Source: Pempheris klunzingeri
Lineage: Eukaryota > Chordata > Actinopteri > Acropomatiformes > Pempheridae
Direction: 5' to 3'
Assembly: GCF_042242105.1 (NCBI RefSeq)
Contig: NC_092029.1
Span: 3,131,885 to 3,195,884, forward strand
Length of the DNA: 64,000 nucleotides
The notes under the pieces were generated by a model. That model saw only the letters and a program-made list of their open reading frames with translations. It did no database searches and was not told the origin of the DNA. The position numbers and the translations under genes are program-made. Below, piece by piece: positions 1 to 11,172 of this stretch (position 1 is its first letter; each line of letters starts with the position of its first letter).

Positions 1-1399
1 TTCTCCTTCTCGGCTCCCAAACTGAATCCTGCTGTGCCATCTTGTGTGTGCTGAGTTGACTTAGAAGTAACTACTGTCAGTGTGGTGATTGTCTCCTGTG
101 CTTTTTTTTTAAGGAAACCGGTAAGAGCCCTGTATTTTCTGTCATTTTCTTTTCATCAGGTAGGAAATGTAGTTGATGTTTTTCACAAGATGTTTTGTTT
201 ATCATTTTAGCTCATCCCACCTTGAAACTGAGAGCTACCTGATGATGATAATACATCAATTCTGACTCCGAGAGAAGTCTCTTTGTGTCCCCTATCTAAA
301 CTATTATGAACCACAAGCCACATAGATAGATAAAATACGTTTTCTAAACCCTTAATACAGCCATCACACATTTAGCCCAAACCTCATCTCTTATTAAATA
401 CCAACAATGTCACAACTCCAAGTCCAACATCAGCTCTTATTTAGCTGCAGCTCATTTAAAACAGCAGTGTAAGTAAACACTGTAGTAATGAACACAGCAC
501 ACCTGACACCACCACCACATGTCAGAAAGCCTGTTACACCCTCTTGTGGCTGGGCTGAGACACGTCTTTCAGTTGTGCTCCTCTTGCATGCATGTGCAGG
601 TTAACCACAGCGACCAGAGCGGTATGTGGTTTAAAAGCTTCCACAGGAGAGGGAAGTGTTAGAGACTCCTCCAGGTGAAGTGGAGCCAAAGGAACCTGAA
701 GATCTCACTAACTATCTGTCTCATGTACTGCTGCCAGGATACAGCGATAGTTTCAGCAGACATGACAAAAAGCTATTTTAACAAAAAGATACCAACTGCT
801 GCTTTAAGCTGGAATACCAAATCTTTCTCCTGTGCACAGAAAGTCAGAACACCATGTTTTCAAAACTTGTAAACCACTTTATGAAGAAGTCACAGTTACA
901 ACCTGGAACCGCAGTGGAACAGGATGTGTGTTGTGGTTTTGGTTGTTTGGTTAGTCAAGACTTTCACCTTCAAGTCCGCCATCTCCGAGTGAGTTTTCTC
1001 TGCCAAAGAAGCTTCTCTTGTCTCACCACATCATCTGTTGGGCAGATAACTCATCTGAAAAGCATCACTGACTCATTTCCTTCATCCTCACACTGAACCA
1101 CAGCATCCTCCCCTGCTGATGCATTTTTTTTTAGAACAATCTCCTCCCCTCTACTTGTTCTCAGCTGATTTCCCAGCATGCCATCTTTAAATATGATAAT
1201 TCCAGGTCCAAAATAACAGACTGCTTCAACATCTGACCTCTTTGCTGCTGGTTGCTTCTCAGATTGCTGATTATTATTGCTGATGGATTACTACTCTACT
1301 TTTGAAACCAGTGTAAATCACTGTGGATGAGGGGTTTAAAAATGAAAAACAAGTCTTCGGCTGTGCAAGTATATCAATTTAAAAAAAAAAAGAGAGAAA
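1..1399. other. 5' flank of the Ig-receptor array, no gene seen
   Basis: I find no exon here with a matching splice frame. Short open frames at 675-872 and 854-1096 lack a signal peptide, Ig cysteines or homology to the neighbouring genes. A block near 921-945 (GTGTTGTGGTTTT) resembles sequence upstream of the second Ig gene at 6947-6970, so part of this stretch belongs to the duplicated unit. Confidence 0.6.
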
Positions 1400-1532
1400 C
1401 TCAATGAGGAAGCATGACATTGCTAAGCACAGGAAGTACATGCAGAAAGTACACGGGGAGTTCTTCATTTCTTCAGTGAATGATGGTTAATAGCGGAGAA
1501 CAGGAGCAAGAAAAAAAGACACGGAGAGAAAA
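1400..1532 (+). promoter_or_regulatory. proximal promoter/5' leader of Ig gene 1 with paired GGAAG sites
   Basis: Two AGGAAG motifs start at 1407 and 1431, 24 bp apart, and the second lies 102 bp before the ATG at 1533. The first is in GAGGAAG context, the purine-rich box bound by PU.1/ETS factors. No TATA box is evident. Myeloid promoters are often TATA-less with a PU.1 site near the start of transcription, so myeloid expression is an inference. The same pair recurs before the other three genes. Confidence 0.5.
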
Positions 1533-4500
1533 ATGATGCTTCAATTCAGATGGATTAAAATGTCTTTACTCCTGATGCTGCTGGCTCAGTTTTCTGGTAA
1601 GGAAACATACAGAAACACCTTTCAGACATTTCAGAACAAACTTCTGTTGGATCTGGAACAGCCACACTGATATTTCATCTTGTTTTCCAGCTGTGACCAG
1701 ACAAAAGCCCTTCCGCTTTATCGTCAGAAATGGAGGTGAAGTGGCTTTGCCTTGTGGAAATGTGATAAATGGTCAAGACAGGTGTGACAAGGCCAGCTGG
1801 ACCTTTGCTGGTTCAGGAAACAGAGCCTCAATATGGCTCTTTACATCTGGGAAGATTGGTGAACACGTCAAAGCTAAAGACAGACTGAGCGTTGCAAAGA
1901 ACTGTTCTTTGGTTATAAGAGAGGTCACAGTTGAGGATTCTGGTTACTACTGCTGCACACAAGAGGGGCATCCTTGTATTGAGGTTTATCTGTATATCAT
2001 CACCAGTGAGTATTTACATCTTAATATTTTTTTTTCAGCTCAAACAATTTACTCAAACTAAGATAATTTACTTTTTCTCATCTTATTCTCACAATATCTC
2101 ATCTTCAACAGTGACTGAACATAAGCACAATGATGATGTGATGCTAAAATGCATCGTGTCAACATATGGAGGGTGTAGATACACCGCGAAGTGGCTGTTT
2201 GAGGGGGGTAAAAATGTTGAAGGAGATGACACACACATGGAGACGTCACAGTATGGCTGTTCAGTTACTCTGACATTTCCTGCTGCTCGGCTCAGCCGGA
2301 GGTATCGTGAGTTGTTGCAGTGTGAAGTGACTGACAGTTACAGTAGAGAAGTGTTTCCCTTCAGCCCTCAGTCCTCAGGTGAGAAACCAGGTAAGTAATC
2401 CCGTTAAATCACACATTATGTGTTTCTCTCCATTTCGTTTACTGCAGACGGTGAATCATCATCGTCATTCCATTCCTGTCTAAAGTGTAAATATCCTATG
2501 GTGTAAATATTTATTTCATTTCATCACAATCCATATATTTATATTTATATTTATATTTATATTTATATTTATATTTATATTTGCTATTTTTTGTCTTTTC
2601 TATTGTTTTGTTTCTTTCACTGTCCCTGTTTATATTGTTGCTGCTGTAACAAGAAAATTTCCCCCTATGGGGGATAAAATAAAGAAGTCTAAGTCTATGA
2701 TGTTTTTTCTCACCACACAGTTTGTCTGATTTTGGTATTTCATTCTGTAGGTGTGACGACGATGACAACAGCAGCAGCGACGACTACAACAACTAAAAAA
2801 CGCAAAAAAACGAGGACCAACTCAACAGGAACTGCAATCAATGACACTCCAACAACACCAGGAAGTGGTGACCCACAGCTTTGTGTATTTCTTTCAAGAA
2901 TCTCTTTGTCTGTCAGTCGTGAGCAGAGCGGAAAGCAGCAGCTGAAGTGTTTTTTAATGTTTTCATTTGCTTCCCAGTTTGGTGGCTGTACGTCATTGCT
3001 TCTGTAGGTTTCGTGGCACTTGTAATAATCATTGTGGTGATCATCAGATGGAAGAGAAGTAAAGGTGAGCACGTTCACACACACACAACTTTCACCTAAA
3101 AAGAAGTTTAGAAGAAGATGGATTTTTGCCGTGGAAGATAAACATGACTCTACTTTCTCCTTTTTTTTTTTAGGCAACAAAGCACAGATGGACGACAAAA
3201 CTGTGAGTTTGAAACTGAATAATTTAACTTTAAAGAGCAAACAAGGCAGCTGTTCTTAGTGTGTTTGTGTGGCTGAGAGAGTGAGAGAGAACAGTCTGTC
3301 CTGTCTGTGATGCTCTGAAGGTCAACAAAGTTTTTTTTTTTTTTTGTGTGGAGATGGAAGAATATTTGTTAAAGGAACGGAGCATCTTGGTTCATTTTCT
3401 TTCTATGTTTAAAAATAACAAATAGCAAAAGAAATACTGCTGCAAACATGTAACTGTGACACATCTGTGCACTATGCAAGGAGCCGGTTATGGGTATCTT
3501 AGCTTAGCTTAGCTTAGCTTAGCAGACACAAGAAGCTCAGCTCAGTCTCAAGTTCAATAACACACCTGTCAGCACCTCTAAAGCTCAGCCACTAACGTGT
3601 GGCATCGTTATTTCTTGATGAACAGCACATGACACAGGAGGGTGCAGTGATGGCTCCAGGGGGTTACTGCATCCAGCTGGTGGTCACCAAGAAATAGTTA
3701 AAACGTACAGTTCCAGCCCGTCCTCATGCAGACAACGACAACAGTGATCCTTTTATCGACAGGGTTAAAATGACCAATGTTCAGGATGGATGGATGAGTG
3801 GATCAAGCACTTTGAAGGACTTCCACCCAGCCTGTTTGTGTCCCATGTGAAATCAAAAGTGAACGTTGAGTTATTATTATGTGTGTGACTTAACTTGTGA
3901 CTTAAATCCACCACTTCCGGCTGTTCTTTGTCTAAGATACTTATCATAAAGGTCCCATATTATGCAAAATGCACTTTTTAATCACTTTTTAACTTTTTTG
4001 AATATAAAATTTGTTCGTACGTTTAGATTTTGCTACCTTTATGATGTCATAAGGACATCTGTTGATCGGGTGACCTCCTCTAGTCCTTCAGCAGGCCGCC
4101 ATTGTTTTTTTTGTTTTCTCACTAACGCCAGCTCCAGGTAACACAAAGATGATTTCGATGGCGAGAGAGAAGCAGCAGATTGTTTCTTTTCTTCTAAAAC
4201 GGAGCGTTCAGACGAAGGCTGAAAACAGCTGCAGCAGCCACATCTGGAGGACAAAAAAAATGCTTTTTTTGAACATTAAACATGTAAACCTGCTCTTGTA
4301 GGACCTCCAAACACAAGTATGAGCTAAATATGCAAATATGGGACCTTTTAGAGTAGTTTTTGTTGCCTAAATCTAACCAAACTGCAACTCTTTAACATTA
4401 AATTGCATACATTATTACTTGGGATCCTATTCTGTCATTTCATAATTTCAGCGTGCGGATTTGTTGCTTAATGTTCTCTCTTTATTTATGGGCGTTTGTG

Positions 4501-5787
4501 AACTGTGTGTCCAGGGATACAGCTTAAACCCTGCAGTGACTGAGTGTGGTCCAGAAACCAGTCAGGACGCGGTGAGATCACACAGCACACCTTGTACACA
4601 GTCACACTCACTGTTACTGTATGTTTGTTCACTGGAATGTAGTTTGTTCTGCAAGACGGAGAAAAGGGAAGGAAGAGAATAGCCCAAATAACAGTCAAAT
4701 TAGTAGCGTAGAAAACATGAAGCAGAACGTCTTGTGTGAGTGTGAAGTGACGAGTGCATCAGTGTGCCATGTCCACAATAATGACTAAGCTGCCATGATT
4801 TTGTCTTCTTTGTGTAGGCTGATCCAGAAGATGGCGTCTCCTACGCCTCCATCAGCTACACCAAGCAAAGCACCAAAAAAGCCTGGGTAAGCTGTCTGAT
4901 TGGTCCCACATGTGATGCTAGTGAACACAGATAAGTTAAATAAAGAGTAGAAATATAATTCTTCAGTGAAAGCAAAAGCAGCTATAATTGATATTTTCAT
5001 AATAACATCAAATGGTGATTAATCTTTATCTGTCCAGCCCATAATTTGACTGTTTTGGTTCACTGGTGGCAGCAGCAGGGAGCTGTTTTCAGGGAGGAAG
5101 CTCCAAAAAAGCCCCTGCACACGACCGGCTCATCACCACACAGCAGGCAGACTCAGTTAGAGAGTAGCTGGAGAGCCAGGTGTTTCAATCAGGAGCATAG
5201 ACTGTACACAAAGATGGACGACACGTCTCCGCTTATTCCCACTGCAGGCAAATGAAGCCAAAACATCCTGGACACGACCTCTTTCATCTTGGGCTGGTGG
5301 GGCACACTTGACCTTGCAGCAGCATGATAAGAAGTAGCAAAAATGCTGGAAAACCATCTTTAGGAAAAGTTTATTTGTGTATTTAGGTTTCATCAAAAGG
5401 ATTTCATGACCTGTGCTGCAGCCAGCCATCAGGGGACGATCCAGAGGTTTTAGGCTTCACTTTTGGGGGCCTGTCATGTCGTCCATCTTTATATAAGAGT
5501 TCATTTATGTATAGTCTACGATCAGGAGCTAAGAAGAGAGTGTACACCACCGGACCAAAACATCAACTCCATCTGTCTCTGTAAGTGTGTAGTTTACTGT
5601 ATATGTGAGGGCGTTTTCCCCCTTTGCTTCTCAGGTGCAGGTTGCAAATGATGATGATGATGAAGGTGATGCAGTGACCTACAGCTCTGTGAAAGCTTCC
5701 TCTTCTTCTGCTGGAGCCTCTGATGATCCCGACAGCGTCTACGCCGTCGTCAGCAAACCAAACAAAATAAGAGATGACAACACCTGA
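1533..5787 (+). CDS. Ig receptor gene 1: two-Ig-domain, single-pass, ITIM-bearing membrane receptor (9 exons, 385 aa)
   Basis: Putative inhibitory immune receptor at the cell surface. Exons: 1533-1596, 1691-2005, 2112-2378, 2751-2867, 2978-3064, 3174-3202, 4515-4571, 4818-4886, 5635-5787. The first five introns are phase 1 and the last three phase 0. Residues 1-22 are a signal peptide. D1 (about 23-126) has Cys43, Cys53, Trp58, Cys93 and a D-S-G-Y-Y-C ending at Cys109. D2 (127-215) has the same four-Cys plan and a K-W-L-F core. The stalk (216-255) is Thr-rich with a K-K-R-K-K run. A membrane helix lies at about 258-281, followed by basic residues. The tail carries VSYASI (Tyr321), VTYSSV (Tyr351) and SVYAVV (Tyr371), all fitting the ITIM pattern, which recruits SH2 phosphatases in known receptors. 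A two-Met start (1533, 1536) makes the exact start uncertain. The stalk-exon donor (GTGACC) is weak. A second in-frame donor for exon 3 lies at 2391. The ligand and orthology are unknown; DICP- or CD300-like teleost families are alternatives. Confidence 0.8.
2532..2700. repeat. (ATATTT)n tract and retroposon-like tail in intron 3 of Ig gene 1
   Basis: About eight copies of a TATATT hexamer run from 2532 to 2581. They are followed by T-rich sequence ending in AATTTCCCCCTATGGGG-GATAAAATAAAG (about 2656-2690), resembling the 3' tail common on fish retroposons. A related tail is at about 61375-61410. The family name is not determinable by eye. Confidence 0.55.
3420..3625. repeat. degenerate teleost interspersed repeat with TTAGC tandem
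   Basis: The stretch contains five to six tandem copies of CTTAG (3498-3523), then sequence including CACCTCTAAAGCTCA. I recognise this combination from widely dispersed percomorph repeats. It lies in intron 6 of Ig gene 1. Boundaries are approximate. Confidence 0.5.
3948..4350. mobile_element. MITE-like element with GGTCCCATATT terminal inverted repeats
   Basis: The left end reads AAAGGTCCCATATTATGCA (from 3948). The right end reads TGCAAATATGGGACCTTTT (4331-4349), its near-perfect inverse. The element is about 400 bp with no transposase frame, so it is a non-autonomous DNA transposon. I could not define a target-site duplication. It lies in intron 6 of Ig gene 1. Confidence 0.65.
5040..5270. 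repeat. interspersed repeat remnants in the last intron of Ig gene 1
   Basis: The sequence GACTGTACACAAAGATGGAC at 5199-5218 and nearby GC-richer sequence resemble a dispersed fish repeat that often begins ATAGACTGTATATAAAGATGG. A block at 55860-56000 looks like another part of the same family. Recognition is from memory, so confidence is moderate. Confidence 0.4.
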
Positions 5788-6805
5788 GAACCATTTTTAC
5801 CAGCTTTGGCATTTTGGATTGAATAATGAAATATTCTCCTGACAGACCAACCAGGAAAATCCTCAAAGATGAGCAATCTAAAAGCCAGTAAAAGTATTTA
5901 TTACTCTTGATATCGTCCATGACTGAGCACCCAAAGATGACCTGGTTAGTTTTTATTTATCACATTTTCCTCAAGAATGTAAAACAACATCCAAAGACTG
6001 AAATCGTTGGGCACCTTAGAAGAAAACTAGGATGTTATTTCCAGGACGTACTGTTGTAAAAAGCTTTTTGTCCAGAAGGTGGGGTAGTGGCTTAACTAGT
6101 ATGTAGACAGTAAAAGTTATAACCAAACCCTTGTACGTCTGGTTGCTGTGCTTAACTAAAACACAAATAAGAATAATACATGACATGTGCTGCTTGCTGT
6201 CACTACGCTGTGCTCGGGGATGAATGTACTACTGTTGGGATTTGTTTTTAATGCTTTTGTATTTGAATTAGTTTTCTGTGTTAAACACTGGAAACACTAT
6301 TAGAAACGCTCACCAACAACAACAACAACATCAGTTCATACAAACAGCATTCGTGCTGTATTTGCTGTATTTGAGACATTCTTTATTTTAGTTATATTTT
6401 AAGGCTCCCAAAGCTTCCTCGTCACATGTGGTTTCCCCTCTGTGTCACCATGTTACACACCGTGGGTATCGGACATCAAACTCTGGGGTCTGACTCACTT
6501 TGTGTGTTGTCAAACATCACCAAGGCTTTTTAAAGTTTATTTAGCTGTATTTTAAGGCTATAGTTGCACAATTACTTCTCAATTCAGCCTCCTCAGTATT
6601 CCTCATCACCTTTTCAGGACGCCGTAAAACATCCACAGCCACAAATTTAAGTACTGAATGACTGAAAACTGTTAAATCTATTCTTCTTTGTCTGTTGTCT
6701 TTACTGCTAAAAGATTGTATCAGCTCATAGCGTACAGTTTGTCTCATGTTTCACACAGTAAGTCAGATAGCCTGTTTATTGAAATGTGAAAAAAATAAAA
6801 TAAAT
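5788..6805 (+). other. 3' UTR/flank of Ig gene 1
   Basis: No coding exon was seen. An AATAAA cluster lies at 6794-6805, about 1 kb past the stop, and is the best polyadenylation candidate. A block at 6059-6083 (AAGCTTTTTGTCCAGAAGG) recurs 3' of Ig gene 4 at 18497-18513. Confidence 0.5.
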
Positions 6806-6946
6806 AAGAGTTTGTTACTCAGCTCAACCTGGTGTCCTGAAATTTCTGTTGTAGCTTATTGAGAAATAGTTCTTAAAAAGCAAATATTGTCTCCAATAGG
6901 AACCCATTTCAAAAGGATTACATGAATAGAAGTTATGATTATAGAC

Positions 6947-6966
6947 AGGAAGTGTGTTGTGGTTTT
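6947..6966 (+). promoter_or_regulatory. ETS-RUNX-like composite upstream of Ig gene 2
   Basis: AGGAAG (6947) is followed after a few bases by TGTGGT (6958), which are the core motifs for ETS and RUNX factors. The block resembles 921-940 upstream of gene 1, where the ETS core is mutated to GGAT. Function is inferred from motif match only. Confidence 0.35.
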
Positions 6967-7114
6967 TTGGTTGGTGAAAAATGTTCAACAACCTGTGATT
7001 CTGATTCTGTGAAGACTTCTTCTCTTCATCTAAACACCTAAAGTTTCTCCTCCGTCCCCCGAGAGAGAGAGAGATTCAACATGTGAAAGAAAGAAGGGCG
7101 AACAAAGATTCAAG

Positions 7115-7228
7115 TCACTATAAGGAAGTGACACTTTACTGATAACAGGAAGTAATCCTGCGTCTCTCTTAAAGAAGGCGAGTTCAGAAAATTTGACAGT
7201 TTAGGGAAGAGAGAGAGAGAGAAGCAAG
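7115..7228 (+). promoter_or_regulatory. proximal promoter/5' leader of Ig gene 2 with paired GGAAG sites
   Basis: AGGAAG motifs start at 7123 and 7147, again exactly 24 bp apart, with the second 82 bp before the ATG at 7229. No TATA box is seen. Confidence 0.5.
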
Positions 7229-10200
7229 ATGGTTCAGTTCGGTTGGATTCACACGTCTCTTCTGGCGATCGTGGTGCTTCTGTTTACAGGTAAGGATACA
7301 CAGAATCAATACATGAATGAAATAAACATTAAAGATGTTATAGTATTTAAGAGACATTCATTAAAGTAAGTCAGCCAGGTTTGCCGTTTGGTTTGTGCTG
7401 AGTAGTTTCCCCTGTTTAAAACCATCCTGACATAACTCTGAACATAAAACTCATGTTCTGATCACAGTGCATTTGTTTACTTCTCTCTTCAACAGCTGTA
7501 ACTGGACAATCCAAACCCTCCCACACCGCCGGAGTTGGAGATAACATCACTTTGCCTTGTGGAAATGTGCTAAAGAATCAGCCCAAATGTGACGGCACTT
7601 CTTGGCTTGTCACTCGTTATAGCGGGAAAGCAGCAGAAGAGCTGGTCACACATGGGAACATTTCAAAAAATGGGATTTCCAGAGCTAAATCCGACAGACT
7701 GAGTATCACGGAAAACTGTGATCTGGTCATAAAAAACATCACCACTGAGGATTACGGTCGATACTCCTGCAGACAGTTCACAACAGGAACACCAGACTCT
7801 CAGGTTCACCTGTCTGTTATTAACAGTGAGTATTTACATCATCAGCTCCCTCTGAAACATACTGGAACATGAACTGATTGTGCTCTTTTTGCCTTTCTCT
7901 CACAACATCTGCATCTTCTCCAGCAGTTGAAGAGCAGCTCAGTGATGGGGCCGTATTGACCTGCTCCGTGCTGGCATATGAAGGCTGTGGGCACACGGTG
8001 AGGTGGCTGTATGAGGGTGATGTGAGCAATGCACGGATAGAAGAGCACTCCTGTTCAGCCACTGTGTTTCTGACTCCTCCCTGTAATCAGAAGTCAAACC
8101 ATTGTGGGCTACTGAGGTGTCGTGTGACAGATACTAAGAGTGGAGAGGAAAAGCTGGTCAGCCCTCAGTCAGGTACATTTGGCTTTGTTTGATGGATTTT
8201 AAGATTCATTCTTTCTCATCCAGTCTCCTCCGATGTTCAGCTGTTGTGTTTTCTTGTTTCATATCGTATTCGACAAAATCAAAGGGAGCACATCGGATGG
8301 GAAAAACCAGGAATCGTCTAAAGGTCAAAGTAGTTAACTTCCATCTTCCATCTCTGTCTCTCTTTCTTTATAAAGTCTGAATGTCAGCAGACACTCAGAA
8401 GTCTCGAGCCTTGCTGTTGCTCACCAGTGTATCCATAAAAAAATCCCATAAAATTGTTAGACAAGGTGGAAATTCTCTTCATGGTGGCTGCTTCACGCCT
8501 CTCTCATGTTGGCATTGTGTTGACTTTGGTGTGGAAAGAGTTTATATTTAAGTTTTTCACTTCCAGGTTGGTGGTTCATCACTGGGACTTTGGGTTCATC
8601 AGCACTTTTAATAATCGTTGTGGCTCTCGTCTTGTGGAAGATAACTAAACGTGAGAGCGTTCACATTCACGGATGAAACCTTTATAAGCTGTTTTGATTT
8701 TCACTGATGTGAAATGTGAAAACCATCTCTCTCTTTTTATCTTTTCAGGGAGCAAAACACAGACGGATGAAAACATTGTGAGTTTCAAACCTTAATTAAT
8801 AATCAAATCTTCATACAGTTGAATCTTAAAAAGAACAGTTTGTGGTAGTTCAATTACGAAAGTGACTCTGGTCATAGAATAAACAGTGTGTACTGTATTG
8901 TATTGACACTACTGTGTTGCAGCTGCAAAGGTGCAAAGGCCGAAAGAATGACTGATATAGAATTTATTTTAGGAGTGATTAGATATGATTAGTGATTACA
9001 TATGCAAATTTACAGCACAGCTCGCATATTTTCTGGAAAACTGTACTCTGATGGTGTTTTTCCAGGGGCAGAGGTTAAACTCAGCAGTGACTCAGCCTGG
9101 CTCAGGGCCCAGTGAGGACATGGTGAGGTCACACACGGCAACCAGTTCAAAGTGACGCTCGCTGTTATCTATATTTGGTCTCCATAACACAGCAGCGTGA
9201 GACAAGAAGAGTCCGACTTCCCTCTGCAAAAAGAGGAAAAAAGAAGTCAAATCATGCTAGTAATCCAGAACGCCCACATGCTACTGAGCAACGGTTATGT
9301 TGTCTTCTCCGTGTAGGTGGATCTTGAAGATGGTTTGTCCTACGCCTCCATCAGCTACACCAAGAAGGCCGACAGTGCAGCCCAGGTAAGCTGTCTGCTT
9401 GGTGATGCCGGTGTTGGTAGTGAATGAGGAAGCAGGACAGTCATGTTAGAGCCTCTGTTTGGCTGCACAGTGGTGTTTTAAACTGTTACCACAGACTGTT
9501 ACCACAGACTTCCCCAGATTTCTAACATGCTGATGCTAAGCAGGTGATGTCAGTAGTAGTTGGGCATCTTACCATGCTAACATTTGTACAGCTGAGGCTG
9601 ATGGGAACAATATTTCCCAAGTATTGGCTCAAACGTATTGTTGAAATTGAACTTTTGACTAAAAGGCGGCACCAGGTGAAGTTAAAGAACAATTGTCATC
9701 ATCTAGAGTGGAACGTGAATTTAAAGGCAATCCATTCATTCATTGTTGTGATGTTTCATTTAAAAGTCGACCCCACGGTGGCCCTACAGAAAAATAAGTC
9801 AGGGGATCACCAAAGTCCTAAAGATTCATCCTCTGGGAGCCATGAACGTCTTTACCAGATTTGTGGCAAGTTTAGCCATAATTTACTAAATGAACATCCT
9901 GCTGTGGTGAAGAAGAGTGTAAACTAGCAACTGAGAACATAAACTGAAATGTTTATGAGCTGATATAGAGAGAAAAGAGAGAAGTAGCGTCATTTTCTCA
10001 TTCACTCAGAATTCTTTTTGCAGGATTAAAGGTGATAACGCACCATTTTTCAGACCCAGAAGCTACATCCACTTCTTTTACACAGTCTGTGATCTGATCA
10101 TCTACATGTAATTAAAGTAGCTGTAGATATTTATGGACAATGAATCTCAAAATACTTTTTCAGACCAGAGTTTCAGTGCCTCCAAGAAGTGGGGAATTCT

Positions 10201-11172
10201 TGCAGCATTTCCACAGCATCCTCTATATATCATAAACATAAGCAAATGAAAAATGGTACATTTTTAGCGCAACTCAGCCGACTCAGACAACTTCAGCGTG
10301 TGTCATATAGTGATTCACCAGGGTCCCTGCCTGATGCTGAAGCCATATGGACATTACTTCATTAACCCTTTCATGCATGAATTATGATCCTTACCTCAGT
10401 CAGGATTTTTTTTACTAAGTGTTTTTATTCATCTTTCTTCTTTTTTTTTTTTCAACCCAAATTTTCTAAAGATATTTTTACATGTCCAGTAGTTGAAATA
10501 TAGCTACTGATGCATGATGTACAATTCAGTGGGCATGTGATCAATCATAATTTCCTCCCAATATAAAATCAATACTTGGAAAATTTAGCAATTGCATGAC
10601 TCCTTAGATGTTACCTGATGTCCCCATATTTTTCTTACCTGCAACAGTCTCTTTTTATAGAAGGTTTGAACAGAAAAAAATGAGTAACTTGGTGTTTCTG
10701 GCTGTCTGTCGGCCATCTTGGCTTCCCACTGGGCAGTGGGCAGTGTATGAGATGATGTAGCAGCTTCACTGTAGCGGCTGATGTGCAACTACGCCATCAA
10801 AACTCATGCATATACAAGAAAACAGCTTTTGAATAGCTGCACACTGCAGTGACCTCTATGCATGAGAGGGTTAAGATGAGACTGCTGGGCTGCATGTGCT
10901 GCTTTGCTCGGTGCAGGATTCTTGTGGCGGAGCACTAACACTGTGTCCTGTATTAATGTATATTTTATTGTGGTTTGTAGTGCTTACGTTGTGTTTATGT
11001 GTTGCTCAGTGAGAGGATGTAACTCATGTGCCACACTGCTTCTCTTTTTTTCTCAAAGGTTGTGGATAAAGAAGACGCTGCTGAAGGTGACGCAGTGACC
11101 TACAGCACTGTGAAAGCCCCCGCCGATGATCCCAGCAGCCTCTACGCTACCGTCAGCAAAGCAAGCAAATAA
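7229..11172 (+). CDS. Ig receptor gene 2: two-Ig-domain ITIM receptor lacking the stalk exon (8 exons, 330 aa)
   Basis: Paralogue of gene 1. Exons: 7229-7289, 7496-7825, 7924-8172, 8567-8650, 8749-8777, 9066-9122, 9317-9385, 11059-11172. Residues 1-21 form a signal peptide. D1 (22-130) carries the four-Cys plan (L-P-C-G-N, K-C-D, N-C-D-L, Y-S-C) and an E-D-Y-G-R-Y turn. D2 (131-213) has V-R-W-L-Y and a short C'-D region. D2 joins the membrane exon (215-241, starting W-W-F) directly because no stalk exon could be found in the 8173-8566 intron. The tail has LSYASI (Tyr279), VTYSTV (Tyr308) and SLYATV (Tyr322), all ITIM-type. The last tail segment is shorter than in genes 1, 3 and 4 because the Ser-rich linker is missing. 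Exon 3 may instead start at 7927, since two AGs lie 3 bp apart. The final intron holds two interspersed repeats. Confidence 0.8.
9530..9900. repeat. teleost interspersed repeat in the last intron of Ig gene 2
   Basis: The stretch includes ACCATGCTAACATTTG and, at about 9798-9850, GGGGATCACCAAAGTC followed by CATCCTCTGGGAGCCATGAA. I recognise this order from a repeat spread through percomorph genomes. The 127-codon open frame across it has no domain features and is treated as chance. Confidence 0.5.
10366..10870. mobile_element. piggyBac-type MITE flanked by TTAA
   Basis: The element begins CCCTTTCATGCAT at 10366 and ends ATGCATGAGAGGG at 10870, an imperfect inverted repeat. TTAA lies on both sides (10362-10365 and 10871-10874). 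TTAA target duplication with CCC/GGG ends is the hallmark of piggyBac transposons. At 505 bp with no transposase frame it is non-autonomous. It sits in the last intron of Ig gene 2. Confidence 0.8.

Noticed and set aside
675-1096. Short frames upstream of Ig gene 1 as a fifth receptor copy
   Set aside because: No Ig cysteine pattern, membrane helix or tail motif; the first one starts at GTG rather than ATG.
2740-3240. 166-codon minus-strand frame
   Set aside because: It is the shadow of the stalk and membrane exons of gene 1, whose own splice sites and domains are well supported.
9544-9927. 127-codon plus-strand frame in gene 2
   Set aside because: It lies in an interspersed repeat within an intron and has no domain features.
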